DNA of 64,000 nt from Agromyces albus (GCF_030815405.1 NZ_JAUSWX010000001.1:1426001-1490000), one strand, 5' to 3'. Counted from the stretch's first letter, positions 41,108-49,672 are shown. Notes: generated from the sequence alone by a model not told the origin. Program-made: numbers and translations.

Positions 41108-41793
41108 ACTGGCTCTGGTCGAACCTCGACCAGGTCGGCGAGCTCATCCTCGTGCACCTGGCATTGTCGGTGCCCGCGATCATACTGAGCTTCGTGGTTT
41201 CGGTTCCGATCGGATGGGTCGCCCACCGATCTCGGTGGGCGCACGGCGTGCTGCTGTCGCTCGTGGCACTCCTCTATGCCGTCCCGTCGCTCGCCCTGTT
41301 CATTGCGCTCCCCGCAGTGACCGGACTCGCCCTCCGATCGCCCGTGAACCTCGTGATCGCACTCACCCTCTACGGCATGGCCGTGATGGTGCGAACGGCG
41401 GCCGACGCGTTCGACGCCGTGGAGCGCGACGTGCTCCAGTCGGCCACGGCGATGGGCTACTCGACGGCCGGGCGCTTCTGGGCCGTGGAGCTTCCGCTCG
41501 CCGGCCCGGTGCTCCTTTCAGGCCTTCGGGTCGTCGTGGTGAGCACGGTGAGCCTCGCGACGGTCGGGGCGGTGATCGGGGTGCAGAGCCTCGGCAGTCT
41601 CTTCACCGACGGATTCCAGCGCGGCATCGAAGTCGAGATCATCGCCGGTATCGTCGCGACGATCGTGCTCGCGCTCGGGCTCGATTGGGTGCTGGTGCAC
41701 GTCGGGCGGTTGCTCATGCCCTGGTCACGGCCCGAGGTGAAGAACGTCCGCGGCGAGCCGCCGCCCGTCGTCAAGCGGGTGGATGCCGCATGA
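41104..41793 (+). CDS. Osmoprotectant ABC importer, permease 1
   Basis: Membrane subunit of 229 residues with about five to six helices and the ABC-coupling EAA-like loop (AFDAVERDVLQSATAMGYSTAGRFWAVELPLAGPVLLSGLR). GTG at 41104 shares four bases with the stop of the ATPase gene. It pairs with the second permease to form a heterodimeric pore, as in OpuB/OpuC and the Osm systems. Confidence 0.9.
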   Translation: MNWLWSNLDQVGELILVHLALSVPAIILSFVVSVPIGWVAHRSRWAHGVLLSLVALLYAVPSLALFIALPAVTGLALRSPVNLVIALTLYGMAVMVRTAADAFDAVERDVLQSATAMGYSTAGRFWAVELPLAGPVLLSGLRVVVVSTVSLATVGAVIGVQSLGSLFTDGFQRGIEVEIIAGIVATIVLALGLDWVLVHVGRLLMPWSRPEVKNVRGEPPPVVKRVDAA

Positions 41794-42530
41794 ACCTCTT
41801 CCTCGACGCCCTGGCGTGGCTCTTCGACCCGGCCCAGTGGAGCGGGTCGGGCAGCATCTCGCAGCGCATCGGCGAGCACTTGTGGATCTCCCTCGTCGTG
41901 CTCCTCATCGCGTCGGCCATCGCCCTGCCGGTGGGTGCGATCATCGGTCACAGCGGCCAGGGCCGCGAGCTCGCCATCAGGGTCTCGGGCGGGCTCCGCG
42001 CGCTTCCCACGCTCGGCGTGCTCACGCTCTTCGGCCTCTGGATCGGCATCGGGCTGTCGGCGCCGATCCTCGCCCTCGTCATCCTCGCGATCCCGCCGCT
42101 CCTCGCCGGCGCGTATGCGGGGTTCGAGTCGGTCGACCGGCACACCATAGACGCGGCGCGGGCGGTCGGCATGCGTGAGAGCCAGATCGTCGGCAAGGTC
42201 GAGCTGCCGCTCGGGATGCCGATCCTCGTCGGAGGCATCCGCTCGGCGACGCTCCAGATCATCGCCACGGCGACGCTCGCCGCGTTCATCGCCGATGCAG
42301 GGCTCGGCCGGTTCATCTTCGAGGGCCTGAAGATCCGGGACTACGGCGAGATGCTCGGCGGCTCCATCCTCGTCATCGTGCTCGCGATCGTCGTCGACGG
42401 ATGCTTCGCCGTCACCCAACGCCTCGTGGTGCCCGCCGGAGTGCGGGCCACGAGGTCATCAGAGCTCCGCTCGGGGCCGGCCCGGCCACGAGCGGTCGTG
42501 GGACACGCCATCAATGAAGGGAATCAGTAG
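41790..42530 (+). CDS. Osmoprotectant ABC importer, permease 2
   Basis: Second membrane subunit, 246 residues, with an EAA-like loop (AARAVGMRESQIVGKVELPLGMPILVGGIRSATLQIIATATLAAFIADAGLGRFIFEGL) typical of ProW/OpuCB relatives. ATG at 41790 overlaps permease 1 by ATGA, and its stop directly abuts the binding-protein start. Residues after about 215 form a short Arg/Ser-rich cytoplasmic tail. Confidence 0.9.
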   Translation: MNLFLDALAWLFDPAQWSGSGSISQRIGEHLWISLVVLLIASAIALPVGAIIGHSGQGRELAIRVSGGLRALPTLGVLTLFGLWIGIGLSAPILALVILAIPPLLAGAYAGFESVDRHTIDAARAVGMRESQIVGKVELPLGMPILVGGIRSATLQIIATATLAAFIADAGLGRFIFEGLKIRDYGEMLGGSILVIVLAIVVDGCFAVTQRLVVPAGVRATRSSELRSGPARPRAVVGHAINEGNQ

Positions 42531-43454
42531 ATGATCACAGCAGGAAAAGGCCGGCTCGCTGCCCTCGCAGCGGTCGCGGTCGGGGCGACAGTGGCCCTGG
42601 CAGGGTGCGCATCCGGTGATCCACTCGACGGGGGATCGGCCGATGGCAGCCCCTCCGAGACGATCGTCGTCGGTTCGCAGGACTACTACTCCAACGAGAT
42701 CATCGCCGAGCTGTACGCCCAGGCGCTCGAGGAGAACGGGTTCACCGTCGATCGCCAGTTCCGGATCGGCCAGCGCGAGGTCTACATCCCCGAGATCGAG
42801 GGCGGCGGCATCGACGTCTTCCCCGAGTACACGGGCAACCTCCTGCAGTACTACGTGCCCGACACCGAGGCCACGACGAGCGACGACGTATACGCCGAGC
42901 TCGAGACCTCTCTGCCCGAGGGACTGCGAGTGCTCGACCAGTCGCCTGCGACCGACCAGGACTCCTACAACGTCACACGGGAGTTCTCCGAGGCGAACGG
43001 CGTCACGAGTCTCGCCGATCTTGCGAGCGTGACCACGCCGCTGACGCTCGGGGGCAACTCCGAACTGGAGACCCGACCGTATGGCCCTGAGGGGCTCAAG
43101 GAGGTGTACGGCGTCGACGTCGCCTTCACTCCGATCGAAGACAGCGGCGGGCCGTTGACGATCAAGGCCCTGGAAGACGGCCAGGTGCAACTGGTCAACA
43201 TCTACAGTGCCAACCCGGCGATCGCTTCGAGCGACCTCGTGACGCTGGAGGATCCCGAAGGGCTCTTCCTCGCGTCGAACGTCGTGCCCGTCGTGAGCGA
43301 GAAGGTCACCGACGAGATCGCCGAGATCATCAACACGGTCAGTGCCGCGCTCACCGCCGAAGATCTCGTCGAGCTCAACGTCCTGAGTGTCGACGAGCAG
43401 CAGTCCGCCGAAGACATCGCTGCCGACTGGCTGGCCGAGCAGCAGCTCTTCTAG
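42531..43454 (+). CDS. Osmoprotectant ABC importer, substrate-binding lipoprotein
   Basis: Lipid-anchored binding protein, 307 residues. Signal peptide with lipobox LAGC (23-26), so Cys26 is the likely lipid anchor, then an OpuAC-type domain with TIVVGSQDYYSNEIIAELYAQALEENG, PEIEGGGIDVFPEYTGNLLQYY and DVAFTPIEDSGGPLTIKALEDGQVQLVNIYSANPAI. The EYTG stretch is characteristic of quaternary-amine binders. Choline, glycine betaine and carnitine are all possible ligands. Its stop codon overlaps that of the convergent DedA gene (CTAG). Confidence 0.9.
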   Translation: MITAGKGRLAALAAVAVGATVALAGCASGDPLDGGSADGSPSETIVVGSQDYYSNEIIAELYAQALEENGFTVDRQFRIGQREVYIPEIEGGGIDVFPEYTGNLLQYYVPDTEATTSDDVYAELETSLPEGLRVLDQSPATDQDSYNVTREFSEANGVTSLADLASVTTPLTLGGNSELETRPYGPEGLKEVYGVDVAFTPIEDSGGPLTIKALEDGQVQLVNIYSANPAIASSDLVTLEDPEGLFLASNVVPVVSEKVTDEIAEIINTVSAALTAEDLVELNVLSVDEQQSAEDIAADWLAEQQLF

Positions 43455-44155
43455 CGGTTCGCGTCGAGATTCGAGGGGTCGGATGCCGCGGCATCCGGCC
43501 CCTCGGCGGGTGCCGCGGCCTCCGCCATGTGCTTGGCTTCCGAGCGCATGAGGAGCTTCTTCACGCCCCAGACGCCGAGAAGGAAGATCGCGATCACGCC
43601 GACGAAGAGGTAGCCGGCCCAGTGCAGCTCACGGCTGAGCTCACGGTAACCGCCTGCGGCGAGCGAGCCGACACTGACGTAGGCGAATGACCATACGACG
43701 CAAGCGGGCACGGTCCATGCGAGGAAGCGCCGGTAGCGCATCGTGCTCATGCCGACGGTGAGCGGCACGAGCGAATGCAGCACGGGCAGGAAGCGCGAGA
43801 TGAAGACCGCGGGTCCGCCGCGGCGATCGAGATAGCGCTGGGCCCGGTGCCAGTTGTGCTCGCCGATCCGCCGGCCGAGCCGCGAGTGCAGGAGGTGAGG
43901 CCCGAACCACCGTCCGAGCCCGAAGCCGATGGTCTCGCCGGCGAGTGCGCCGAGGATGACGGTGACGATGAGGGCGAAGTACTCGACGACGCTCCCGACC
44001 GCCGTCGAGGCGACGAGCACGACGGTGTCGCCCGGCACGACGAGCCCGATGAGCACTGAGGTCTCGAGGAGGATGCCGACGCCCGCGAGCAGGGTGCGGG
44101 CGATGGGATCGACGCTCTGCACGGTGTCGAGGATCCAGTCGAGGATCTCGTTCAT
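43451..44155 (-). CDS. DedA family membrane protein
   Basis: Polytopic membrane protein of the DedA/VTT family, whose members flip or transport lipids such as undecaprenyl phosphate and maintain envelope charge. The 234-residue protein has GLVVPGDTVVLVAS, the ALAGETIGFGLGRWFG motif, FISRFLPVLHSLVPLTVGMSTMRYRRFLAWTVPACVVWS (the conserved Arg/Pro block) and a C-terminal soluble Ala/Pro-rich tail. ATG at 44153-44155. Which DedA subtype, and whether it recycles undecaprenyl phosphate, cannot be judged here. Its 3' coding part contains a strong hairpin (43473-43504). Confidence 0.88.
   Translation of the reverse strand: MNEILDWILDTVQSVDPIARTLLAGVGILLETSVLIGLVVPGDTVVLVASTAVGSVVEYFALIVTVILGALAGETIGFGLGRWFGPHLLHSRLGRRIGEHNWHRAQRYLDRRGGPAVFISRFLPVLHSLVPLTVGMSTMRYRRFLAWTVPACVVWSFAYVSVGSLAAGGYRELSRELHWAGYLFVGVIAIFLLGVWGVKKLLMRSEAKHMAEAAAPAEGPDAAASDPSNLDANR
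43473..43504. terminator. Hairpin inside dedA that probably ends the osmoprotectant operon
   Basis: A 16-base arm (43473-43488) pairs with 43489-43504 with one G-T mismatch and no spacer beyond the turn. It begins 19 bases after the importer stop codon. Both arms carry the word CGGATGCC/GGCATCCG. On the minus strand it encodes DedA residues, so it must be read through there. Confidence 0.6.
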
Positions 44156-44195
44156 ATGCTCGAGCGTATCGAGTCGCGTGACCGGGTGCGTCAGC

Positions 44196-45122
44196 CTAGA
44201 GGAGGATTCCGAGCATTGCGGCGACGGGAAGAGCGACGAGCGCGGCGGATGCCGCGACCACCGCCGCGCGCAGGCCGAACGCCGGCTCGCCGCGATCGGA
44301 TCCCAGCCGGGCGAGCCGCGCGTCGAGCATCGCGGCATCGGGACTCACCCCGCCCGCGTCGGCGTAGGCGCCGAGCTCGCCCTGGCTGCCGACTCGTTCG
44401 ATGGCTCGCCGGAGCGGATCGGCGCCCACTTCGCGCCGAGCGCGATCGTCGGCGAGCATCTCAGTGAGCCATGCCACGGAGCGCTCAGCGCGATTCGCGA
44501 TCGGGAACCAGGGGAGTGCGCTGTGCCAGGCACGGAAGGCCAGGAGCACGAGGTGATGGAATTGGTCGAGGTGGGCTCGCTCATGTGTGATGACCGCGGC
44601 GAGCTCGTCGTCGTCGAGCGCATCGACGAGCCCGGCGGTGAGCACGGTGGCGGTGCGGATGCCGGGCACGCAGTACGCGAACGGCACGGAGTGGGCCAGC
44701 ACCCGCGTGTGCGGCTGGCCGGGCAGCGGGTCGCTCAACACGTCGATCAGCTGGTGCTGCCGGCGCCGTTCGCGCTCGGCCCGCACCGCGGTCGACACGA
44801 GATTCAACGCGAGGTGCACGGCGAGCAGGACCGCGAGTGCGAGCGCGGCGAGCTGTAGGAGGCCGAAACCCGGCGGGATGGGCCCGATGACGAGACGCGG
44901 GAGGAGCTGTGCGGCGGCGGCGAGCAGGGAGCCCGCCGGCGCGGCTCCGAAGGCGACGAGGCATCCGATCATCGACAGGCCGCCCGCGAGGGCGATCGCC
45001 TGCCACAGCGCGACGGCGACCGCGGGGGACCGGGCGGGCCACGAGGCACGGGAGAGGGCGACGGGGATCGGCCAGGCGAGGGCGAAGGCCAGCGCGCCGA
45101 GCGATGCCGCGACGACGAGCAC
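44196..45122 (-). CDS. M56 family membrane metallopeptidase (BlaR1-like)
   Basis: Membrane zinc protease, 308 residues, with several N-terminal helices and the catalytic HERAH motif (in LAAVITHERAHLDQFHH, near residue 180), followed by a further helix at the C-terminus. It lacks a beta-lactam sensor domain, so it is the short M56 form paired with BlaI regulators. In family members such as BlaR1 the protease activates and inactivates BlaI. GTG at 45120-45122 lies only two bases from the blaI stop, indicating one operon. The signal it senses is unknown. Confidence 0.85.
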   Translation of the reverse strand: MLVVAASLGALAFALAWPIPVALSRASWPARSPAVAVALWQAIALAGGLSMIGCLVAFGAAPAGSLLAAAAQLLPRLVIGPIPPGFGLLQLAALALAVLLAVHLALNLVSTAVRAERERRRQHQLIDVLSDPLPGQPHTRVLAHSVPFAYCVPGIRTATVLTAGLVDALDDDELAAVITHERAHLDQFHHLVLLAFRAWHSALPWFPIANRAERSVAWLTEMLADDRARREVGADPLRRAIERVGSQGELGAYADAGGVSPDAAMLDARLARLGSDRGEPAFGLRAAVVAASAALVALPVAAMLGILL

Positions 45123-45124
45123 GG

Positions 45125-45499
45125 TCAGCTGTGGGTGTGCTCGTCGAGCAGGCGCCGGAGGATGGCGGCTTCGCCGTCGCTCACCGAGCCGACGAAGCGG
45201 GCGAGCGCGGCGTCGCGGTCGCTCGCGCGGTCGAGCACCTCGTGCATGAGCTCGGCCGTGTGCTCTTCGCGGCTGAGGAGCGCACGGTAGCGGTGGGGAC
45301 GCACGTCGCGTGCCCGGGAGACGAAGCCCTTGCGCTCGAGTCGTGAGAGCACGGTGAGCACCGTCGTGGTCGCTACGGCCCGCGCCGCCCCCTCGCCGCG
45401 CTCGGCGAGACGGTCGCGCAACTCGTTGGCGGTGAGGGCGGCGTCGTTGTTCCACAAGAGCTCCATCACGGAGCGCTCCAGTTCACCGAGACTCGCCAT
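45125..45499 (-). CDS. blaI: BlaI/MecI/CopY family transcriptional repressor
   Basis: Winged-helix repressor of 124 residues: GELERSVMELLWNNDAALTANELRDRLAERGEGAARAVATTTVLTVLSRLERKGFVSRARDVRPHRYRALLSREEHTAEL, then a dimerisation helix. Cleavage or release by the adjacent M56 peptidase is expected. ATG at 45497-45499. Two dyads (45529-45545, 45551-45567) lie between this gene and divergent cydA, so it may repress both itself and cydABDC. In M. tuberculosis the BlaI homologue (Rv1846c) controls its own operon and respiratory genes including ATP synthase. Confidence 0.9.
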   Translation of the reverse strand: MASLGELERSVMELLWNNDAALTANELRDRLAERGEGAARAVATTTVLTVLSRLERKGFVSRARDVRPHRYRALLSREEHTAELMHEVLDRASDRDAALARFVGSVSDGEAAILRRLLDEHTHS

Positions 45500-45528
45500 G
45501 CCACCAGACTACCGTCGGCGCGCCAATG

Positions 45529-45545
45529 TTCTACGCTCTGTAGAA
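45529..45545. promoter_or_regulatory. BlaI-type operator 1
   Basis: TTCTACGCTCTGTAGAA: perfect 6-bp arms TTCTAC/GTAGAA with a 5-base spacer, 29 bases upstream of blaI. Half-sites end in TAGAA, resembling a -10 hexamer, so binding would block polymerase. Confidence 0.75.
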
Positions 45546-45550
45546 GAATG

Positions 45551-45567
45551 TTCTACACGCTGTAGAA
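45551..45567. promoter_or_regulatory. BlaI-type operator 2
   Basis: TTCTACACGCTGTAGAA: same arms and spacer length as operator 1, centre 22 bases away (about two helical turns), and 39 bases upstream of the cydA start. Confidence 0.75.
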
Positions 45568-45606
45568 CAACGAGGCCGCGAGGCGATCGTGTGAGAAGGG
45601 GCATCC

Positions 45607-47019
45607 GTGAACGAACTGCTCGACCCCCTGCTGCTGTCGAGATGGCAGTTCGGCCTCACCACCATCTACCACTTCCTCTTCGTCCCGCTCACGATCGGCC
45701 TCGCGAGCACCGCCGCCGTCTTCCAGACCGCCTGGTACCGCACCGGCAAGGCTGAGTACCTCCGCATCACGCGGTTCTTCGGCACGATCTTCCTCATCAA
45801 CTTCGCGATGGGCGTCGTCACGGGTATCGTGCAGGAGTTCCAATTCGGCATGAACTGGTCGGAGTACTCCCGTTTCGTCGGCGACGTGTTCGGCGCACCG
45901 CTCGCGCTCGAGGGCCTGCTGGCGTTCTTCTTCGAGGCGACCTTCATCGGACTCTGGATCTTCGGGTGGGACAAGCTGCCACGCGGCCTCCATCTCGCCA
46001 CGATCTGGGCGACCGCGATCGGCAGCATCATGTCGGCGTACTTCATCATCGCGGCGAACGCGTTCATGCAGAACCCCGTCGGCTACGAGATGAATGCCGA
46101 GAAGGGGCGCGCCGAACTCGTCGACATCTGGGCGCTGCTGACGAACCCCGTTGCCGTCGCCGCGTTCCCGCACACGATCGCGGCGAGCTTCATGGTCGCG
46201 GCGGGGCTCATCATCAGCGCCGCAGCCTGGCACCTCGCCCGCAACCAGCACCTCGACACCATGCGCACCGCGTTGAAGTTCGGCCTGTGGACGATGGTCG
46301 TCGCAGGCGCGCTCACGACACTGTTCGGCGACCAGCTGAGCCTCGCCATGGTCGAGACCCAGCCCATGAAGATGGCCGCCGCCGAAGCCACCTACGACAC
46401 GGTCTGCGGCGCGGATGCCTCGTTCTCGCTCTTCACCCTCGGCACGCCCGACGGCTCCACCGAGCTGTTCTCGATCAGGGTGCCCTACTTGCTCTCGTTC
46501 CTCTCGACGCACACGTTCGACGGATGCGTCGAGGGCATCAACGACCTCCAGGCGCAGTACACCGAGCTCTACGGACCGGGCGACTACGCGCCGATCATCT
46601 GGGTCACCTACTGGGCGTTCCGGTGGATGATCGGCCTCGGTATGCTGCACGTCTTCATCGCCGTGGTCGGCCTCTGGCTCACCCGCAGGGGGCGGATGCC
46701 GCGGCATCCGCTGGTCTGGAAGGCCGCGATCTGGAGCTTCCCGCTCTCGCTCGCCGCGATGATCGTCGGCTGGGTCTTCACCGAGATGGGGCGGCAGCCG
46801 TGGATCGTGTTCAGCCTGATGCCCACCGAGTCGGCGGTCTCGCCGAATGTGAGCGGGCTCGAGGTGCTCATCTCGCTCGTCGCCTTCACCCTGATCTACG
46901 GCGCGCTCGCGGTCGTCGAGGTGCGACTCGTCATCCGCGCGATCAGGAGCGGGCCGCCCGAGGTGGGCGAACCCGATCCCGAGACCGGCCGCGTCGAGCC
47001 CGTCACGACGGTGTACTAG
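45607..47019 (+). CDS. cydA: Cytochrome bd ubiquinol/menaquinol oxidase subunit I
   Basis: Heme-bearing subunit of the high-affinity terminal oxidase, 470 residues, about nine helices. It has SRWQFGLTTIYHFLFVPLTIGL (His22, heme ligand), GIVQEFQFGMNW, and the GWVFTEMGRQPWIVF block near the quinone/heme site. The quinone loop is of the short type. GTG at 45607 with GAGAAGGGG ahead. It heads cydA-cydB-cydD-cydC, all on the plus strand with short gaps. Useful under low oxygen or oxidative stress. Confidence 0.94.
   Translation: MNELLDPLLLSRWQFGLTTIYHFLFVPLTIGLASTAAVFQTAWYRTGKAEYLRITRFFGTIFLINFAMGVVTGIVQEFQFGMNWSEYSRFVGDVFGAPLALEGLLAFFFEATFIGLWIFGWDKLPRGLHLATIWATAIGSIMSAYFIIAANAFMQNPVGYEMNAEKGRAELVDIWALLTNPVAVAAFPHTIAASFMVAAGLIISAAAWHLARNQHLDTMRTALKFGLWTMVVAGALTTLFGDQLSLAMVETQPMKMAAAEATYDTVCGADASFSLFTLGTPDGSTELFSIRVPYLLSFLSTHTFDGCVEGINDLQAQYTELYGPGDYAPIIWVTYWAFRWMIGLGMLHVFIAVVGLWLTRRGRMPRHPLVWKAAIWSFPLSLAAMIVGWVFTEMGRQPWIVFSLMPTESAVSPNVSGLEVLISLVAFTLIYGALAVVEVRLVIRAIRSGPPEVGEPDPETGRVEPVTTVY
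46693..46710. repeat. Inverted pair of the CGGATGCC word inside cydA
   Basis: CGGATGCC (46693-46700) and GGCATCCG (46703-46710) form a near-perfect palindrome. It is one of several close inverted pairs of the overrepresented octamer (others at 43480-43497 and 49326-49339). Confidence 0.6.
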
Positions 47020-47031
47020 GAGGAGTCGGAC

Positions 47032-48036
47032 ATGGATCTGCCTGTGCTGTGGTTCTGGATCGTCGCGTTCCTCTTCGTCGGCTACTTCGTGCTCGACGGT
47101 TTCGACTTCGGCGTCGGGATGTCGCTGCCGCTGCTGGGTCGCGACGAGACCGACCGACGCGTGCTCATCAACACGATCGGCCCGGTGTGGGACCTCAACG
47201 AGACGTGGGTCATCGTCGCGGGCGCCTCGCTCTTCGCGGCGTTCCCGGAGTGGTACGCGACCCTGTTCTCGGGGTTCTACCTCCCGTTGCTGCTCATCCT
47301 GCTCGCGCTCATCGCCCGCGGCGTCTCGTTCGAGTACCGGCACCAGCGCCCGGAGGCGGCGTGGAAGCGCCGGTTCGACGGCATGATCACCGTGGGCTCG
47401 GCCGTGCCCGCGCTGCTGTGGGGCGTCGCCTTCGCGAACATCGTCCAGGGCGTGCCCCTCGATGCCGGGCACAACTACACCGGCACCGTCGTCGACCTGC
47501 TGAATCCCTATGCCCTCCTCGGCGGGGTGACGACGCTGCTCCTCTTCCTCACCCACGGCGCGGTGTTCGTCTCGCTGAAGACGGAGGGCGAGTTGCGGCA
47601 GCGGGCACGGCACCTCGCGACCCGGGCGGGAGCCGTGACCATCGTCGTCGCTGCGGCGTTCCTCCTCTGGACGGGGCTCGCCTTCGGCACCCCGTGGTTC
47701 TGGGTCCTCGCCCTCGTCGCGGCGGTCGCCCTGGTCGGCGGCTGGCTCGCGAACGCGCGCGCGGCGGAGCGCACGGCCTTCTCCCTGCTCGCGATCACCA
47801 TCGCGTCCGTGGTGCTCGCGCTGTTCTCGGCGCTGTTTCCCGAGGTCATGCCGGCGTCGAACGACGCCGCGAACAGCCTCACGATCGCGAACGCGTCGAG
47901 CTCGACGTACACGCTCACCGTCATGAGCTGGACGGCGCTCATCTTCCTGCCGCTCGTGCTCGTCTATCAGGGTTGGACCTACTGGGTGTTCCGGAAGCGA
48001 GTCACCCGGGCCTCGATCGACGCTGCGGCGCATTGA
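47032..48036 (+). CDS. cydB: Cytochrome bd oxidase subunit II
   Basis: Second core subunit of the bd oxidase, 334 residues, about eight helices. Starts with the family hallmark LWFWIVAFLFVGYFVLDGFDFGVGM and has GPVWDLNETWVIVAGASLFAAFPEWYATLFSGFYLPL and EYRHQRPEAAWKRRFD. ATG at 47032 is 12 bases after cydA with AGGAGG ahead. Partner of CydA; the complex is menaquinol-linked in actinobacteria (lineage knowledge). Confidence 0.95.
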   Translation: MDLPVLWFWIVAFLFVGYFVLDGFDFGVGMSLPLLGRDETDRRVLINTIGPVWDLNETWVIVAGASLFAAFPEWYATLFSGFYLPLLLILLALIARGVSFEYRHQRPEAAWKRRFDGMITVGSAVPALLWGVAFANIVQGVPLDAGHNYTGTVVDLLNPYALLGGVTTLLLFLTHGAVFVSLKTEGELRQRARHLATRAGAVTIVVAAAFLLWTGLAFGTPWFWVLALVAAVALVGGWLANARAAERTAFSLLAITIASVVLALFSALFPEVMPASNDAANSLTIANASSSTYTLTVMSWTALIFLPLVLVYQGWTYWVFRKRVTRASIDAAAH

Positions 48037-48037
48037 C

Positions 48038-49672
48038 GTGAAACCCCTCGACCCTCGACTCGTGCTGCGCTCCCGCGCCGCTCGCGGCTTCCTCCTGTCG
48101 GGCGCCGCACTCGCCCTCCTGCAGGCCGCAGCCACGATCGCATTCGCGTGGTCGCTCACGGCCCTCGTCACGGGGTTCATCGGTGGCGCGTCGCCGGCGG
48201 GCAGCCGCGGTGCGCTCGTGGTGCTGCTCGCCGCGGCATCCGTGCGCGCTCTCGCTGGATGGCTCTGGGAGTGGGTCGGCTCCGCCGGCGCGATGCGGGT
48301 GAAGTCGGAATTGCGCGACGACCTGCTCGCAGCGCTAGAACAGCGGCCCGGCGGCATCCGGAGCCTCACGATCGCACGCGCCGCGACGCTGCTGGGCCCG
48401 GGGCTCGACGCACTCGACGAGTACTTCGGACGCTACCTGCCGCAACTCGTGCTCACCGTGGTCGCGACTCCCGTGCTCGTCATCTCCGTGTGGGTGGCGG
48501 ACTGGCTCTCTGGGCTCATCCTGGTCATCGTGCTGCCGCTCATCCCGGTGTTCATGGCGCTCATCGGCATGGCGACGGGCGCCGTGCAGCGGCGGCAGTG
48601 GCGGCGGCTGGAATCGCTGTCGAAGGGATTCCTCGAGGTGGTCGGCGGACTGTCGACGCTCATGGTGTTCGGGCGGGCCGAACGCCAGGTCGGCCGCATT
48701 CGCGACGTCACCGACGCCTACCGGTCGAGCACGATGAAGGTGCTGCGCGTGACGTTCCTCTCGGGCTTCACCCTCGAACTCGCCGGCAGCCTCTCGGTCG
48801 CGCTCGTGGCGGTGTCGATCGGGCTCCGACTCGTCGCGGGGGACTTCTCGCTCGCGCCGGGACTCTTCGTGCTCGTGCTCGCGCCCGAGGTCTTCCTTCC
48901 GATCCGCAACGTCGGAGCCGCCTTCCATGCGTCGACGGCCGGTCTGGAGGCCTCGCGCGACGCCCTCGACGCGCTCGAGCAGGCCGAGGCGGCGGACGTG
49001 CCTTCGCCAGTGGCGGAAGCTGATCCGACGGGAGCCACGGATGCCGCGGGCCTCCGAGTTCGCGACCTCCGGGTGATCCGCGACGGCGCCGTGGTGCTGG
49101 AGGGCCTGACCTTCGACGTCGCGCCGGGTGAGTTCGTGGTCGTGACTGGTGACAGCGGCTCGGGCAAGTCGAGCCTCCTCTCGGCGATCCTCGGGTTCGC
49201 CGATTTCGAGGGCGAGGTGACCATCGACGGCGTGCCGGTCGGTGCCGCGACGCGCTCGAACACCGCGTGGGCCGGCCAGGCGCCGCACCTGCTCGCGGGC
49301 AACATCGCCGAGAACGTGCGGTTGGGGCATCCGGATGCCGCGCCGCAACTGATCGAACGTGCCCTCCGCCTCGGTGGCGTCGACCTGCCGAGTCATCGCA
49401 CCCTCGGGCCGAGCGGTGCGGGGCTGTCGGGCGGTCAGGCGCAACGCGTCGCGACGGCACGCGCAGTGCATCGCCTGCTCGCCGCCGACGCTCGCGTCCT
49501 CCTGCTCGACGAACCGAGCTCCGCGCTCGACGCCGATCGTGAGCTGGAGCTCGGCCGGCGCCTCCGGGAGCTCGCCCGCGACGGCCGGGCCGTGCTCGTC
49601 ACGACGCACCGACCGGGGCTCGCCGAGGTAGCGGACCGCACCGTCTCCCTGTCGGAGGCGGCCTGTGTCTGA
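48038..49672 (+). CDS. cydD: Thiol reductant ABC exporter subunit CydD
   Basis: Half-transporter of the CydDC exporter of cysteine/glutathione-type reductants needed to mature cytochrome bd. The 544-residue protein has an N-terminal six-helix domain, GDSGSGKSS (Walker A), LSGGQAQRVATARAV and LLLDEPSSALDAD, and the FVLVLAPEVFLPIRNVGAAFHA stretch typical of CydD. GTG at 48038, one base after the cydB stop. Overlaps cydC by eight bases. Confidence 0.93.
   Translation: MKPLDPRLVLRSRAARGFLLSGAALALLQAAATIAFAWSLTALVTGFIGGASPAGSRGALVVLLAAASVRALAGWLWEWVGSAGAMRVKSELRDDLLAALEQRPGGIRSLTIARAATLLGPGLDALDEYFGRYLPQLVLTVVATPVLVISVWVADWLSGLILVIVLPLIPVFMALIGMATGAVQRRQWRRLESLSKGFLEVVGGLSTLMVFGRAERQVGRIRDVTDAYRSSTMKVLRVTFLSGFTLELAGSLSVALVAVSIGLRLVAGDFSLAPGLFVLVLAPEVFLPIRNVGAAFHASTAGLEASRDALDALEQAEAADVPSPVAEADPTGATDAAGLRVRDLRVIRDGAVVLEGLTFDVAPGEFVVVTGDSGSGKSSLLSAILGFADFEGEVTIDGVPVGAATRSNTAWAGQAPHLLAGNIAENVRLGHPDAAPQLIERALRLGGVDLPSHRTLGPSGAGLSGGQAQRVATARAVHRLLAADARVLLLDEPSSALDADRELELGRRLRELARDGRAVLVTTHRPGLAEVADRTVSLSEAACV

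Noticed and set aside
45553..48369. Long minus-strand frame opposite cydA and cydB
   Set aside because: Shadow of the cyd genes, with no family motif and a product dominated by charged residues; cydA and cydB are unmistakable on the other strand.
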